Assembly (NCBI RefSeq): GCF_964340395.1
Contig: NC_135550.1
Coordinates: forward strand, 20,606,676-20,670,675
Origin: Glandiceps talaboti
Taxonomy: Eukaryota; Hemichordata; Enteropneusta; Spengelidae
Reading direction: 5' to 3'
Length of the DNA stretch: 64,000 nucleotides
The notes beneath the pieces are model-generated. The model did not search any database. It was given only the letters and a program-made list of their open reading frames with translations, and had not been told where the DNA came from. Shown here one piece after another: positions 1 to 30,996 of the stretch (positions within the stretch are counted from its first letter, which is position 1; every line of letters starts with the position of its first letter). The translations under genes and the position numbers were made by a program.

Positions 1-2121
1 TACCATTAAATCTGTCATTGAAAACACTGCTTTAATGATCAATTTACCTCTTTTCATTAAAAAATAAATGCTGAAGTTTAGATGTAAGTCTTCAGTGACT
101 GGTGTTATCAAATATCAAGATTGGCCTGACAACTTGATAATGTTTTATGCAGAGATTTTAATTCTAAAAAGATATGGTGTAAATAGAAGATGGTAAAACA
201 TTACCATGATTAAGTTCTATCTAACATGCAAAGGACTGTGTTATATACGGTACTACTAGATCATTGATGTACTTCTTGCTGGATGCAGTAATTTAGACGA
301 CTCTGGTAAAGTTATTCAGTAGAGTAGAAATTAAAAAAAAGGTGTCACTATAATAAAAGTATATATGCTATCAAAAAATGTCACAGAATGGAGCAATGTA
401 TAGCCTTGCCTCTGAAAATGAACTGCTTCAAGTTTCCATCGTTCATCATCCATCTATGAATAGTACTGATCGTGAATGAACTGAGATGACATATGGTATA
501 TTGCCTTCACTTCTCTGCTTGGCCACTGCAAGTGAGATGAGTACAGACCCACACCAGATAGATGTAGCTTTTGCTTACACTAGAAATCAGTTATAAAGAC
601 AATGGAATGAATGAATGATGCATATGTTCAGTTTATAAGTGGCATTATATCGAAATTTACCAAAGCTGTCCTTGAAAACATCTGTCCAAATTATGCAATG
701 AGTTCAATCTTTGACTTTAGTCTGCTATGCATGAGGGTAAAAAGCTGCCTTAGCACTGATTAATAGGGATGTGTTTGACAAGGTGATCATTGCAGTGCCA
801 AAATGAATGGAGTAAATCTAAATGTTAGTTGAAAAATCATGACACCTAGTATACCCATCATGATAATTGCTAAGTTTATAATTGATATGTGTCACAGTTG
901 TGTGTTTGCAGTCTTTGTAACATGTACTGTTGCGACTGCATGTATTTTAATGTGCGATAAAGCTTATGTTAATAACACTACAAGCAGCTAATGATTATGT
1001 ACAAACAGTTAACTTAGTGAAGAATATCATATTTGTATGCATTATTTTTTAGAATTTTACCTACCATTTGATAAAAGGTGGCTAAGATTCATGTGACATG
1101 ACTGCCTACATGTATGCTCAATAAATATGAGATTATTTAAAATGCTGAAATTCAATTTTCAAATCTGATCACCATAAATTCAATCAAAGATGGCAGGGTT
1201 CTTCGTACAGTTTACAATATTGAACTGGTACAAAAAAATTCTACCAGCTTTTCTCTAGTGACCTATTTATACTTTAGTCATGTTTCCAAAATTCTGTTTT
1301 GGCTTTTTATGCCGCACAAAATCTTCAGTATGTTATGATGGCTAGTCATGGAGGAAGAAGACAACAACCTTATTGTAAATGCAGAAAACTGCACTGAACT
1401 GCAAAGATAATGATATTAATGAACAATGGTAAAGATAAAGTTACCTTATTGGAATCTAGTTTGGCGTGACAATGCAGTACAATTATGATATTCATGGTAA
1501 TGATTATTGCTGGGTGACAGCTATGTATGATAGAGTGAAGAGAATTGTCAATTGTCAGTTGTTATTTAAACTACTAAATCTCTCTGTATAATCAATAACT
1601 GTCAGTAAACTTAACCAGAATATCATTCTACTGTCAAAGAAGATTACTTAAAAAATTATGAACTAAGGCCAAATAAAGAAAAAATTGTGTTTTTCTGATA
1701 ACCACATCGACCCTACATTTTTGTAGTTTACAATGTTAGCCTCCAACCCTAAACATTTTTTAACCATTTACAACAAAAAGATATGAAATTCTTTGTCTTC
1801 ATGACCTTCATGCATGTCTGTTTTCTTTCACCAGTGATGTCTGTACATATTTTATTATATTATCACAGAAGAGGTATTGTGAACGACATTTTGTTTGTTT
1901 TTGGGCAAAAAGGAAAACATATAGAATAAAATAAAAATCCTGACCTACCTACCCTATGTTTGAGGCCATATTATCGAAAACACACAATTATTTTTTCAGG
2001 CTAATGCGTGAAAATTGCAATGTCTGCTAAAAACACAGGCAGAGTTTGGGGTTTTTTTTACTAAAAACACATTTGCATGTATAATAACAAAAAGGGGAAC
2101 TTTATTTTTTGTTTTCATCAG
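1..2121. other. Probable MSK intron, no coding sequence seen
   Basis: No open frame or kinase N-lobe motif is recognisable, so I read this as the 3' part of the intron before the 2122 exon. It has no striking repeat. Confidence 0.6.
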
Positions 2122-19382
<17,261 letters not shown>

Positions 19383-22189
19383 AACTTCATGTCCGTATTT
19401 GGATATTAAATGTCCTTATTTGGACATCACATGTCCTTATTTTTGAACATTATGTAAATGATACTTAGAAAAGATGTTCATTATGGAATTGAATATATTT
19501 GTAATTTAAATAATATGTATTATTCATTTGATACTTGTGTGTAATGTAAGAAAAACACAATTTTAAAGGAAATACGTAATTTTTAACATCATGTTCGTTT
19601 TCAAAAGCAGTCATTCCTAGAGACTGCAGTTAAGAGTCTCAAGATAGTGAGGATTGTATCTGGTATTGTCATATGAACAAATTTAACGTACAATAGGGAA
19701 TAGTGTAGATTTTTCCATGTTTTGTTTGCTTGAAAAACTCTTGGTATGAAAGAGGATAATCATGTGATGAATTGCAGATTTTTTTTTTGTCAAAGTATGA
19801 CACCACTGTTTATTTTAGGACCAATAGTTATTAACAACACATACATTTGTTGGTATAATGTGAAGCTTTACACAAAGGTCACTCTGATTGGTTAGAAAAC
19901 AGTGTACAAATAACCAAATATTACCTTATATGGGTGTCTATACTTAATTCTATGTTGCTCATCATAACACCTTAAAACAATCAATCGATTGGTCATTCGG
20001 TCAATTAAAATTTTTACAAAAGGAATAAAAAAGTAAGTGTATATGTACATCCTGGTGATACTTTCAATTCATAATCATATTTTAACATTCCGAATGACTT
20101 AGAAATGACACTTAAAGTCAGAAGTAAAGTGAATCATTTGTTTTATTGGAGTTCCCAAATTTCAGCAATAAACAAAATTTGCTCAGTTATGTGTTCATGG
20201 GGTCACACCATTGTACAGTGAGTGGCATAAGTGTACATTTTTTCTAATTCTGCCGTAGAGGGCGTCATTTTTTTATTTCACCAAATTGAAGACATATAGG
20301 ATTGGCTGGGTGATGAGAAATATAGCATTAAATACAGCCACCCGTATCAATGATTATAGTGATAAAGTTTAGTTAGTAATTTTTTCCAGTCTGTTTGGAC
20401 CTTTCTAAAAGCTTCACTTCAACTCTTTTTGTTGGTTTTAATACTTTCATTACTAGATTTTGCAGTGTTTGCTTTTGAACCAAATTTGACTGTATTAATT
20501 TATTTATTTTGTGCCATCATGCAATAATCATCACCACTGTTTGAACTTTTAGTTACTTTTTATTGGAAACTTTGTCTGAAATATTGATTTGTAAAATTTA
20601 AAAAAAAAGAAAAGTTATAAGCTTAAAGTATGACTAGAAAGCATTTCTATTGTTTTTAATGAGAGTTGTTCTATGACATTACCATGAGACAGAAACACTC
20701 GCAGACGTTGAGACACTACAAACTGTAAACTAGTTATTTATAAGACAGTAATTTTTACTGTTAGTTGTATAGATTACATATGATGACAAAAAACAAAACA
20801 ATGAGCAATATTTGATGATTTTCTTTTTACCTATCATGGGATTGTTGACTTGAAAGTTTGTTTGAGAATGTACAGGAGTGTTGTTGTGAATTGTTCTGCT
20901 GCTGGTCACTAGATGTATTCTTTTTTACTTGTTACGAACAATTTTTAATTGTGTACTTTTTAAGAGTAAGTTAGAATGGTAGTCTACATTGTATATGGTG
21001 CTACATGTAGAGATATATCTATATGAAAATAGAGAAATATTATGTGTATAAAAATGAAACAGCTCCTGAATCAATAATTCACATCATTCTTCTTTATGTA
21101 ATCAGACTGTTACATCAGCTGTCATTTTCACCAAGTTGAATTGTTGATCTTGTCACAAATTGCATGCAGTCATAAAACCAGTCGTTTTATTGACATGTCT
21201 GTAACATATTGCAGTAATAGAAATTTATGCCTTTGTGGTGCAACGTGATTGTAAAACATTTTGACAAATTTATATGATGTCTGCATTAGAGATATTGTAT
21301 GATTTTAAATTGACTTTTAGATTCCATAGATTGTTATATTTTGCACATTGCAAAAGTTTATTAAAAAATGTAATGTCTTTTAATAAACACCGTAGTATGA
21401 CAAGCATTGGATAGAATGCTTCAGACAACAAAACGTAGAAACTGAGTTTTTGCAGTAAAATAGAGATGGAAGCAATGTCTATGAAACTTGAAATTTGACA
21501 TTTTTTTCTTCAAATTGTTACATCACTGTTAACATCCAAACATATTTGGTTCTACATGTTTTAGGGTCTGTTTAATTTATACAAATTTGAAACTATGGAT
21601 CTAAAGTTTAACCCAATGCAGTCCTAAAAATGTTATTATAAATGCCATAATTGATTAATATTGAAACAGGTGTTATAAAATATTGGAATTAGCATGAAAA
21701 CAACTGAACGTTTATTTCATATACCATAATGTACCAAGTAACTTTTAAGCCATATATAAGCAGCATTTAAACACCCCCCCCACACACACACACACACACA
21801 AAAAGAGACAATAACAAAAAGAAAGCTCAGTTCTGCTTTCGTTTTTTCAATTATATTCATTAAATTTACTATACAATATTCTCTATGAATAAAATGTGTG
21901 AAAAAAAAGACAAAAGGAGAATGAATTTGAAATGTTCATTAAATCCAAAATTACCATACAGGCATCAAATATTAAAATGATGTTATATTTGTAGACAGAC
22001 ATGTTATGATATTAACTATATTGTACTATTTTGAGGACATAAATGAATTTACTTGTCAGATTGTAAATGGGTTTAAACTAGGAATATAAAATAAAAGCTA
22101 TTTTTAGGGTGTCATGAGTTTTATGTTTGCTTCAGATAGAGAATGAATTAAATCTAGTACTGTATGTAATTCTTGTAAACCCGAACTAC

Positions 22190-22405
22190 AATTTTACCAC
22201 TTAAGTGTGTCATAAAAATAGAATTTTACCACTTAGGTGCGTCATAAAAATAGAATTTTACCACTTATAAAAATAGAATTTTACCACTTGGGTGCATCAT
22301 ATAAATAAAATTTCACCACTTAGGTGTGTCATAAAAATAGAATTTTACCACTTGGGTGCATCATAAAAATAGAATTTATCACTTGGGTGCATCATATAAA
22401 TAACA
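22190..22405. repeat. 37-bp tandem repeat
   Basis: About six to seven units of TAGAATTTTACCACTTGGGT plus GCATCATAAAAA, with small indels; one unit is shortened. No unique spacers, so it is not a CRISPR array. Confidence 0.85.
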
Positions 22406-25239
22406 ATCATTTGATGTTTTGGTCGACAGCATGACTTCCTCTCCATGTGCTACACATGCAAAATTATTGACACACTTGACACTTGACAAGAAGTCAACCT
22501 TCTATTTTGAACATCTAGCACAAGGTAAAATGCTACAACAGGTACCAAGAATTGAGCATTCATAAGACTGCACTCTGCATATGTAATATTAATAATAATA
22601 CAAGTTGTCACTCGAAATAGTGCTCAAAGTGTTAGCCAATCACCCTTCCCCTCCTCCAAGAAAAATGCATAAATCATATTAATGACAAAATACCCCCCCC
22701 CATATTGATGGAACTAGTGTATGACAGTGTGAGCTAGTCCATTGAAGTAAGTTATATCTCTTTAAAGTCATGATATATAGAGACTGTAGTACACAGGAAC
22801 TTGATGACTAAATTAGCACAGAGCTGGCATTAATCTGAATCTATGAATGATAAAGTTTGACCAGTTATTCTTACCATAATACATCAATGCAATTATTGTC
22901 TTTCCTATTCAGGAGTGAGCTACCATATGTTAATACTATCCTAGTAATGGTACTCTCTCATACAAGATCTTTGAAGTGTTAAAAGTATTAGCAATAACAT
23001 TTTGACTTGTTCTAAATTTCATCACAGTCTATTCTATACTACTAGAATCCAGAATCAACTTAAAGCTGCACTAAGTGCAACTGGAATGGTTTTTTGAAAC
23101 TGTCTGTTTGATCTAATTACTTACTGAAAAGTGTACACCCTGAACAGTATTGAATCACCTGTGGGTAAGTGAAGTTGTGTAGCTGTACAAATAATATTGT
23201 ATAATAAATCCTATCAAATTTATTTGTGTGTCTAAAATCAGTGCCCCCCCCCCCCCCCCATCATGCTCACAATTTCAACTTTTACTCTTACATATTGATG
23301 AAATCGACATCTGATTATTATGTACAATGTCTAATTATTGGTATTTCAGCAATTTCAATTGAATATAATGTTGGTTGGTTGATCAAAAAAAAAAGTAGTA
23401 CTCCAGTAAGTACAGCAAGTACAGCTTTAAATCCATGTTTGCATATAGCTGATTACATTTACATTGACTTGTAAACATGACAGTGTATAAAAACAAAACA
23501 GGTTAATCACCCCTAGCAAAATGTTATATAGTTGTAACTAGAACTGTATTGATGTAGGCTGGATTAGTAAAGTGACTTCAACATTATCCATGTCAAATCC
23601 CATTCAACATTCCGACTTTTTACAGTTTGCCTGTAAGGAATGCATTTCTTTGTATGGTAATACCCACAGACAAGGAAATCTTCATTCGGTAATAAATACC
23701 TAACTCAGAAACATTCTTAATATACCGATTCCTTTACAAAGTATTCTTCAGCAGTCCCAATATGAAAACTTTTATGATTTCAACTGTATTGTACAAATGC
23801 ATTCAGGTAATTGTCCAAGTCTTGTTTTAATACAAAACAATTGTATTCAACATAGTTGAAATATTTCACTTTGTTTGCCAAAAAATTACATAAAAAATGA
23901 AAAAAAAATGTCATTTATGTTGTAAACTATTTTTTATCCTAAGGTCTAATCAAGCAAGTGTTATTTTATACTTGGTAGGACTTCTAGATATGTCAGTTTG
24001 TATATAGTTATTAAAAAAACACACCTGATAGTGATTACATATGACGAATTATAAAGTTTATTACAAATTAAACATTTTCTCTGTGATGATTTCAAATTCT
24101 GTCGACCTGAAAATTTTTGCTTAAGACTTGTTTTCGCTGATTTTGCTGGAAAACAAAAAACACAAAAATAAGTAGTGACTAGAATCCCTTTTTGTACATG
24201 AACACAGTGTACAAGTCTGGGAATTAGTAAAAAAATAGTCTTTGCAAACTCGATGAAGACTGTAAAATCACAAAAAATGTGTAACAGCAAAAATATCTAG
24301 GTTTACAGCATGTTACAAAGTATTTTCTATAGTTTATGATATTGAGAACATAAAGTGATTCTAATTATGTTGCTCACACCTTTGAGAATCATGCATTCAT
24401 TGGGATTGATTTCCAAAAAATTGATTATTTGAACTGTTAATGTTGCATGATGCAGTATGCTCTATACTTTCCTACTGTCTACACATTACATTATGGCCAG
24501 TAGCAGGTAGTGACTGTTTATGAAGTGTCATTATCTGTATGTGAGAAATAACAGAAAGAAGGAAAACAAAATAAAAAGACCCTGTTGTAGTTTTAAAATA
24601 CTGTTATTAGCGATATATATGCATACAGTATTAGTACTTGGAGGTTTACTCGTACTAGAAACTGTCACATTGCAGTATAGGAACAGTTTTACATGTCAAG
24701 TATTATCTCAAAATGAATTCAAGTGTGACACCCTGTCCTTGTTTGTGCTCTCTATTTTTGAATTGCAGTTATGTGTGCAATATTAAACTTCCCAATGTAC
24801 ATTTTTGGAGATCATTTCACTGAAAACAGTGTCAATAAATATCTTAAGGAGCATGCTCATTGAACATCATTAGAACAATTGACAGAGATTTACATATGTA
24901 ATCATGCCACTGCTAAGCTGTAAATCATTGTGGCCAAGCCATTGAGATATATAAACTCATACATGTATGTGTTAGCTTTCAAGTGTGATGTGCTTTGTGA
25001 TGTTTTCAGTATCTTGCTTTCATCTCCAGACGCCATTTTACATTGTATTTGATTGTATTGGAACAAGTAATCTGCTTGATGGGGTCATTTCATGGCCCAT
25101 TACTATATACTTTATGTATGCAATTTGGGTAGTAATGATTTGGATTTTGGCAGAATCCTTGCAATCAGTAGTAAATGTTAGTTTGGAATGTAAACTTTAT
25201 AGCAGAGTAATAGGTAATGGCTAGCCACAGCCCCCAAGA

Positions 25240-25300
25240 CCTGGCTATCTTGAATGACATTGTCAACCCAGATGGCCAAGTCACTCGGCTATATAAAGTA
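25240..25300. repeat. Diverged relative of the 42-bp minisatellite flank
   Basis: AATGACATTGTCAACCCAGA followed by TGGCCAAGTCACTCGG corresponds to the reverse complement of 6728-6765 (AATGACATTGTCAAGCTAAA, TAGCCAAGTCTCTGGG). Here it is not tandemly amplified. Confidence 0.6.
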
Positions 25301-26708
25301 ATAGCCAACATTGAACAGAATACTGAACATAGTCCCACGATTTCAATGCTTCAATACAGACACCCGACACTAAACATCGATGTGTGAATGCTTGAGGATG
25401 GAGAAAAACCAGTGTCTGTATGAATGTAATGAACCAAGGCCAAACAGTCCATTCATAGATGTAGCCTAAATGGTACAGAAATCTAATTTTAAAAATCAAA
25501 TGAGATTAACTTTCTAATTACTTTTCTTTCCCCATTGTAATATTTTGGTTTTTGATCAATTCATTTATTTGTATGAGAACTCAGACTATCTGTTTCCTGA
25601 CACTGTCTGGCCAGTACTCACATTTTCTTTTGATAGACTGATACAGATCAATGGTTGTCATTTTCCCCATATTGTAGTATTGGCTGGTTTTACAGTCCTC
25701 TACCACGGTGTACATATAGAATAATGATTGGAACAAATTATTGCTACACTAATAATGCTGAAAAGTAACATTTTAACAAAAGTATATACTGTATAATTCC
25801 TGTAGAGTACTGGCTGTATATTACCAGCTTTTCAAAAATGTACACAAACTTGTAATAGGTCTTTTTAATAATAAAATCATTCCATTTTTACCAAATTTCA
25901 AAACGTTGTCCTGTGTCTATACTGCATGAATGAAAGAAGCCCACCAGATGGTCTTGTTCTAGATGGTATTAACCTGAAGGACTGGAGACTAATGTTTGGT
26001 TTTTTCCTGAAGTCAATGAGTATCTCCTTCTTTACTTTACACCAGATGTCCAAACTATCAACCATTGAAGTAAGTGATATCAGAATTATACAGCTCTGCT
26101 GCTTCTGCACAATATACATGTATATGAAGTGAGGTTATATTTGTGTCGGTGTCTGTAAAATCAAAGGATAGGGAATAGAACAGTACATGAGGATCCATTC
26201 AAAGTTTGTTGTTGCTGGAAACGCAACAATATATATTATACATTATAGTCGCATGGCCTCCATATATCACTAGACAGCCTATCTACTCGATGGATCTATG
26301 ACTCTACAACACTTGCTCATGATTATTCACTTGAGAAGGTGTATTGTACAGTCACAGTTTCAACAAGTAGGGTAGCAAATTAGTATGACAGTCACTGATC
26401 CAGTGAGTAGACAGACTAATCACTAGAGGTTAGATTGCCCTTGCTGAGTTTTGTACAACTGCTACAGGATAAAACACATACCACATTCATGCATTCTAAT
26501 CTGTCAATTCCATAGAACAGCAACATTCAATCGTTTTCTTACCTGCAATAGAGCCAACATGACATAAGGTTTAAAAATAAACATTTATTTCATTCAATTC
26601 ATAACCCTTGTTACAAAAGTATAAAGAAATTTGTTTATTCTTAAAACAGTTTATTTTACTACGCATTGTCACTCAGTAGATATGACTCTGGTAATCCAGC
26701 CTTCGGTT

Positions 26709-26810
26709 AGTCTGTAAGGTACGCTGTGATAGGGCGCCCTCAAACATTGGCCAACCCCTAACAGAGAGGAGGCCGGTGAGGGCGAAACGTCAGGACGTAT
26801 CTTACAGTCT
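26709..26810. mobile_element. ~100-bp foldback element, copy 1, with 11-bp target-site duplication
   Basis: Begins AGTCTGTAAGGTACG and ends CGTATCTTACAGTCT, imperfect inverted repeats; further in, GCGCCCTCA pairs with TGAGGGCG. AGCCTTCGGTT lies immediately outside both ends (26698-26708 and 26811-26821), a clear insertion footprint. The right half contains GGCGAAACGTCAGGACGTAT, resembling the 3' half of a hammerhead ribozyme. Target duplications of 9-11 bp fit Mutator-like MITEs, but a retrotransposed origin is also possible. Confidence 0.85.
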
Positions 26811-27958
26811 AGCCTTCGGTTTACTAAAATAGGTGCAAACTAAATCTATTGTTATTCAATGTGGAAGATTACACAAGTGAGTGATAACAGTTCCTCTGTT
26901 GTGCAATTCTAATCACCCTGTGATCAAGATAGTGTAAACATTGGAACTTGGAAGTCCTAAAACAGTACACTACAAGTTCATGGAACTCTCAATAAAACTA
27001 TGCGATGCCTCCCTACTGAGATTATAATTAAACCAAAGTCCATTCTAATCACTACTGTATCAACATGTTGCAACGGTTACAATAGTTTTAGTTTGTGTCA
27101 TATCTTGGTAAACTCAAAGGCTCAATTACCAGAGGAATACGAGTCATGAAGTTTGATATTTCAGTTTAAGAAGTACAATTTCTATTTCAGTACATAATAT
27201 ATTCTGCATATAGCAAATAATTGGAAGCACTTCACGAGTACTGGTACCAATTATTAAAAGTATGGGTGTTACATTTCTAGTAACGGTGACAAATGAGACC
27301 GGTAACCACAAACCATATATTTATAACACCAGGGATATGACAATATTAGAAATAGCATTCAACTAATGAAAATGATAATGCACATTACCAAAAAAAATCT
27401 GAAATAATAGTAAATAAAAAAACCTATAGCACACAACTGGAGGAAGAAAAATAACTTTGTAATAAAGTATAATAGTATAATAAAGTATAAAGTATAATAA
27501 AGTATAAATCACAAAACTGAATAGAAACCCCTGTTTTTAACGGAAGTTGTTTACCATAGAAAGGTACTTACAGTATAGTGTACATTGTACAGTTGTCATG
27601 GTACAGAATGATGTTTACTACACAGGATCAATAAATTACCGAGACATGTTGTTGATTTGGTAAACATTCTACTCGACATGAATAATTTACTATAGACTGG
27701 TATTACAGCAAGTGTATATTTTTTTGTATAAAAACTATGATTTACATGGAAAATCCACATTTTGAATCAAGTCCAAGTTCTTGATATGTGTGAATTTGTT
27801 ACTGCATATATCTTTAACCTTGAGTATATAAATAGACAACTTGTCAGACTAAATCACCATGGGTCTGTTGTGTAGAGTGATGATGCTGTTACCATTGTAC
27901 CAATAATTAAATGAAAACCATTCAAGTGGCAACACTTTAATTGCCTCAGTTGTTGTAG

Positions 27959-28274
<316 letters not shown>

Positions 28275-28709
28275 AGCAGTTTTACTGTTTGTAATTGGAA
28301 GACAAACATAATGGGCATGGAAGAAGGATGAAATAGTGTATGTGTACGCTCCCCTTGTAAGTTGTATCTTCCCTGAGGAACTTCATATCCTGCAATTAAC
28401 ATTAGGTGAGGCTCAAAACAGTAACCATAAATATGCCTCACTACCCTTTAGCATATATCTATGATTGTTATTTTTTACATTTTTACATTTCTTTGATTAA
28501 TGTACGTTTGAAAAGAGAATCCTATGATTTGACAAAACACACAATTCAGAATCTAATTTACTATTGTTTAATTTGAGAAAATTTCATGAGTTATATGTTT
28601 CAATAAAATTCTTACATTGTAACAGCCCTGTCCCCACTTGAATTGATTTGAAATTTGTGATTCGGTTTAGTTTAATTGAATCGAAACTACTGAAAAAGTA
28701 TCAAAATTT

Positions 28710-30811
28710 TCATAGAGTTTCAAAATCAATCCATGTTGGTGCATGACCAGTGTCTTCCAAGAATTTCACAAAATCTTCTGGTTTCATCCCTGTGGTGGCT
28801 GAATTGACCATGGGATGACAGAATACCTTTTCATGTCCACCATCAATTACATCTTTATCTAGTAGAAGCTTGACAGCACCATCCTTGTCATTGTACAAAG
28901 CTAGTGGCGTAACGCAACCCTGTCCGACACCTATCTTTTCCACCATCAATGCTTCATCTGCAAACCGAAATCCTCCTGGAGCTCCAACGAACTTTGCAAC
29001 TTTGGACAAGTTCACCTGTCTGTCGTATCGCGTCGCCAACAGCCACAATAGTCCCTTTTTCTTCTTAGCATAAAGGAAGAAGTTTTTTAAAGCAGGACCA
29101 TTTAGATGTTGAATGTGTGGTATCATAGCTTCAACTGTAAACACCTGTCAAGCAAAATTTTGAAGAAGAATATCATGATATAATTGGTTAAAAATTCTTA
29201 AATAAAAGCATATTACTGATTGTTCATCTGATACACCATAACCATTCTACAAATTTAAACAATTGGTGATTTTACCTTTCTGTTTTTTTCAAAGGACTTT
29301 GCTTATTTCATTTGCCTCAATTCTTGGATGATTGTTGAAATTTCGAATAATATATATTTAAGAGCTACTTCTTTTTTACTTTTACACCCATTATTACTTA
29401 AATTTCAAAATAAAACAATATCAAAAGAAATAAAATTCACACGAAATCGCAATTTATTCATCTTGTTAAAACAAGGCTAAATTTTCTGTACTCTAGGTGA
29501 AACATGGATTGTATCTTGCACACGCCTGGGTTCAACAAAAAATATGGAATATATATTCTGGTCATTCTACATCATGACAACGCACATCAATGTCATGACA
29601 ACGTGTGTCTAAGTCATTGGTTCTGCTGTGTTCGAAATATGAGTTAAAACACTCAAAATTGCCACTATTTTCCCTTTATATTACTGCAGATGGTATAATT
29701 ATATTATTCCCCAATATTTGTCGTCATTCAGCCTGAAAATACTTGTGACCTAAGGGTAATGTCACTACTCACCTAGCAACTTGTAGTAACAAGGGCCCCT
29801 TAGGTTACTTGTATTTTCCTTGGCTGAACCATCAAAAATATTGGGGAATAATATCTACATTGTATGATGCCAAGGGTTACATGTAATTAAAGACCTGCAT
29901 CAATGCCATGAAAGATTTGTTATTGTTGGCACTTCAGCATAGCAATTGATTGATTGATTGATTGTATGAATGTCTGCAGCAAAAGTTTCAGTTATCAAAG
30001 GTGAAATGAATATAGTGCCCTCTTTCACACTAACTGAATATTATCTTCCTGATTGCACACACACACAAAACTAGTATTCTATACACTATGATAATGTTGC
30101 TAAGTTACACATGTTTGTGTAAAAACTTCTGTACAAGTGATACCAGCTAAATGGGCCAACCTTAGCTCTGGATAGTGGTGATGTTGATACTCAGACTTAG
30201 TCCGAGTACCAACGTCACTGTATCCTGAGCTAAATCCAAGTAATTGTATCACTGTTGCATACTATCCTGAGCTACCGTTAAGTCCAAGTATCGATGTCAG
30301 GGTGGTGTATTATCCAGAGCTAGTCCAACCCAAGGTAATGTATATACTGTTGAAACTGTTGATCATTTACAACAGTTACCAATATTTTAAGTCAGAATTG
30401 CATGAAACTTGTATTACAAAAGTACACTATAATATCATTGTGTATGTGCGTATGTTCTGATCTTATTTATTTATTTTATGGTTTATTTATAGTACTGGCT
30501 GAAATAGCGACAATATAACAATTGTGAAAGTCTTTAGATTTATTTTTAAAAAAAAGAAATAAGCAAATCAAGGAATGGCTATTTCTTTGGGAATAACATG
30601 ATTTAGGTGATAAACATATATTCGACTAATTTTTTCTGAAATTTTAATAATATCTTTTTACCTCAGGATGCTCAACTGTGACTATATCATATCCACGTTT
30701 TTGAAGTTCTGCTAAAATTTCTTCCTTGCCAGCAGCGGCGGGTTTAGGTGTTGTAGCATCTCCCCCACTGTTCGCAGACGAGCTTTCAGTTTGGCTTTGT
30801 TCAGACGACAT
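28710..30811 (-). CDS. PRORSD1: PRORSD1-like YbaK/prolyl-tRNA editing-domain protein, 2 exons, complete
   Basis: Free-standing trans-editing factor of the YbaK/ProXp-ala family, known to deacylate mischarged Ala-tRNA(Pro) in the cytosol. Exon 1 is 30811-30662 (50 codons), exon 2 is 29144-28710 (144 codons plus stop), 194 residues in all. Exon 1 encodes a Ser-rich start MSSEQSQTESSS, then KEEILAELQKRGYDIVTVEHPE. Exon 2 continues VFTVEAMIPHIQHLNG, KNFFLYAKKKKGLLWLLATR, VGQGCVTPLALYND and CHPMVNSATTGMKPEDFVKF, the conserved blocks of the family. The donor GAG|GTAAAA and acceptor GACAG|GTG join in phase 0. The human orthologue is a pseudogene; here the frame is intact. It lies head to head with BROX. 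Its 1.5-kb intron contains a dispersed repeat. Confidence 0.93.
29515..29855 (+). mobile_element. ~330-bp dispersed repeat with nested foldback, copy A (PRORSD1 intron)
   Basis: Matches 58150-58480 in reverse orientation along most of its length, for example TTCTGCTGTGTTCGAAATAT and CTTGTATTTTCCTTGGCTGA. Its right half (about 29698-29853) folds back: TATTATTCCCCAATATTT against AAATATTGGGGAATAATA, and TGACCTAAGGG against CCCCTTAGGTTA. Confidence 0.82.
30170..30330. repeat. Degenerate ~60-bp tandem repeat
   Basis: About three diverged units around ATCCTGAGCTA, AGTCCAAGTA and GTATCACTGT inside the PRORSD1 intron. Confidence 0.5.
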
Positions 30812-30996
30812 TCTGATGCAATGGGGTCGTATTTTAATTCGTACCTGTACCAGTTGTTGCAGTTGCCGCCGAAGCGTCGATTTCTAGTTCGGTGAATGTT
30901 TATGGTGGGCATGTGTAGGTCAACCCAGGTCATCAAAGAGGGCGCTGGAAAGAATTTACTCGATGACGTCATTGTCATACCCAAAATCTAAACAAA
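30812..30996. promoter_or_regulatory. Bidirectional PRORSD1/BROX promoter with CRE and DR4 sites
   Basis: Only 185 bp separate the two start codons, so both 5' UTRs and core promoters must lie here or overlap the first exons. The spacer is richer in CG dinucleotides than its surroundings. It contains TGACGTCA, the perfect palindromic CREB/ATF site, at 30964-30971, and AGGTCAACCCAGGTCA at 30917-30932, two perfect nuclear-receptor half-sites in direct repeat with a 4-bp gap (DR4). No TATA box is evident. Site matches are direct observation; function is inferred. Confidence 0.75.

Noticed and set aside
24520-25224. Short plus frames of 79-88 codons after the MSK gene
   Set aside because: AT-rich chance frames, no splice-linked continuation or known motif.
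30712-30984. 90-codon minus frame over the PRORSD1 start
   Set aside because: Out of frame with the YbaK-domain exon; the frame starting at 30811 joins exon 2 and matches the family.
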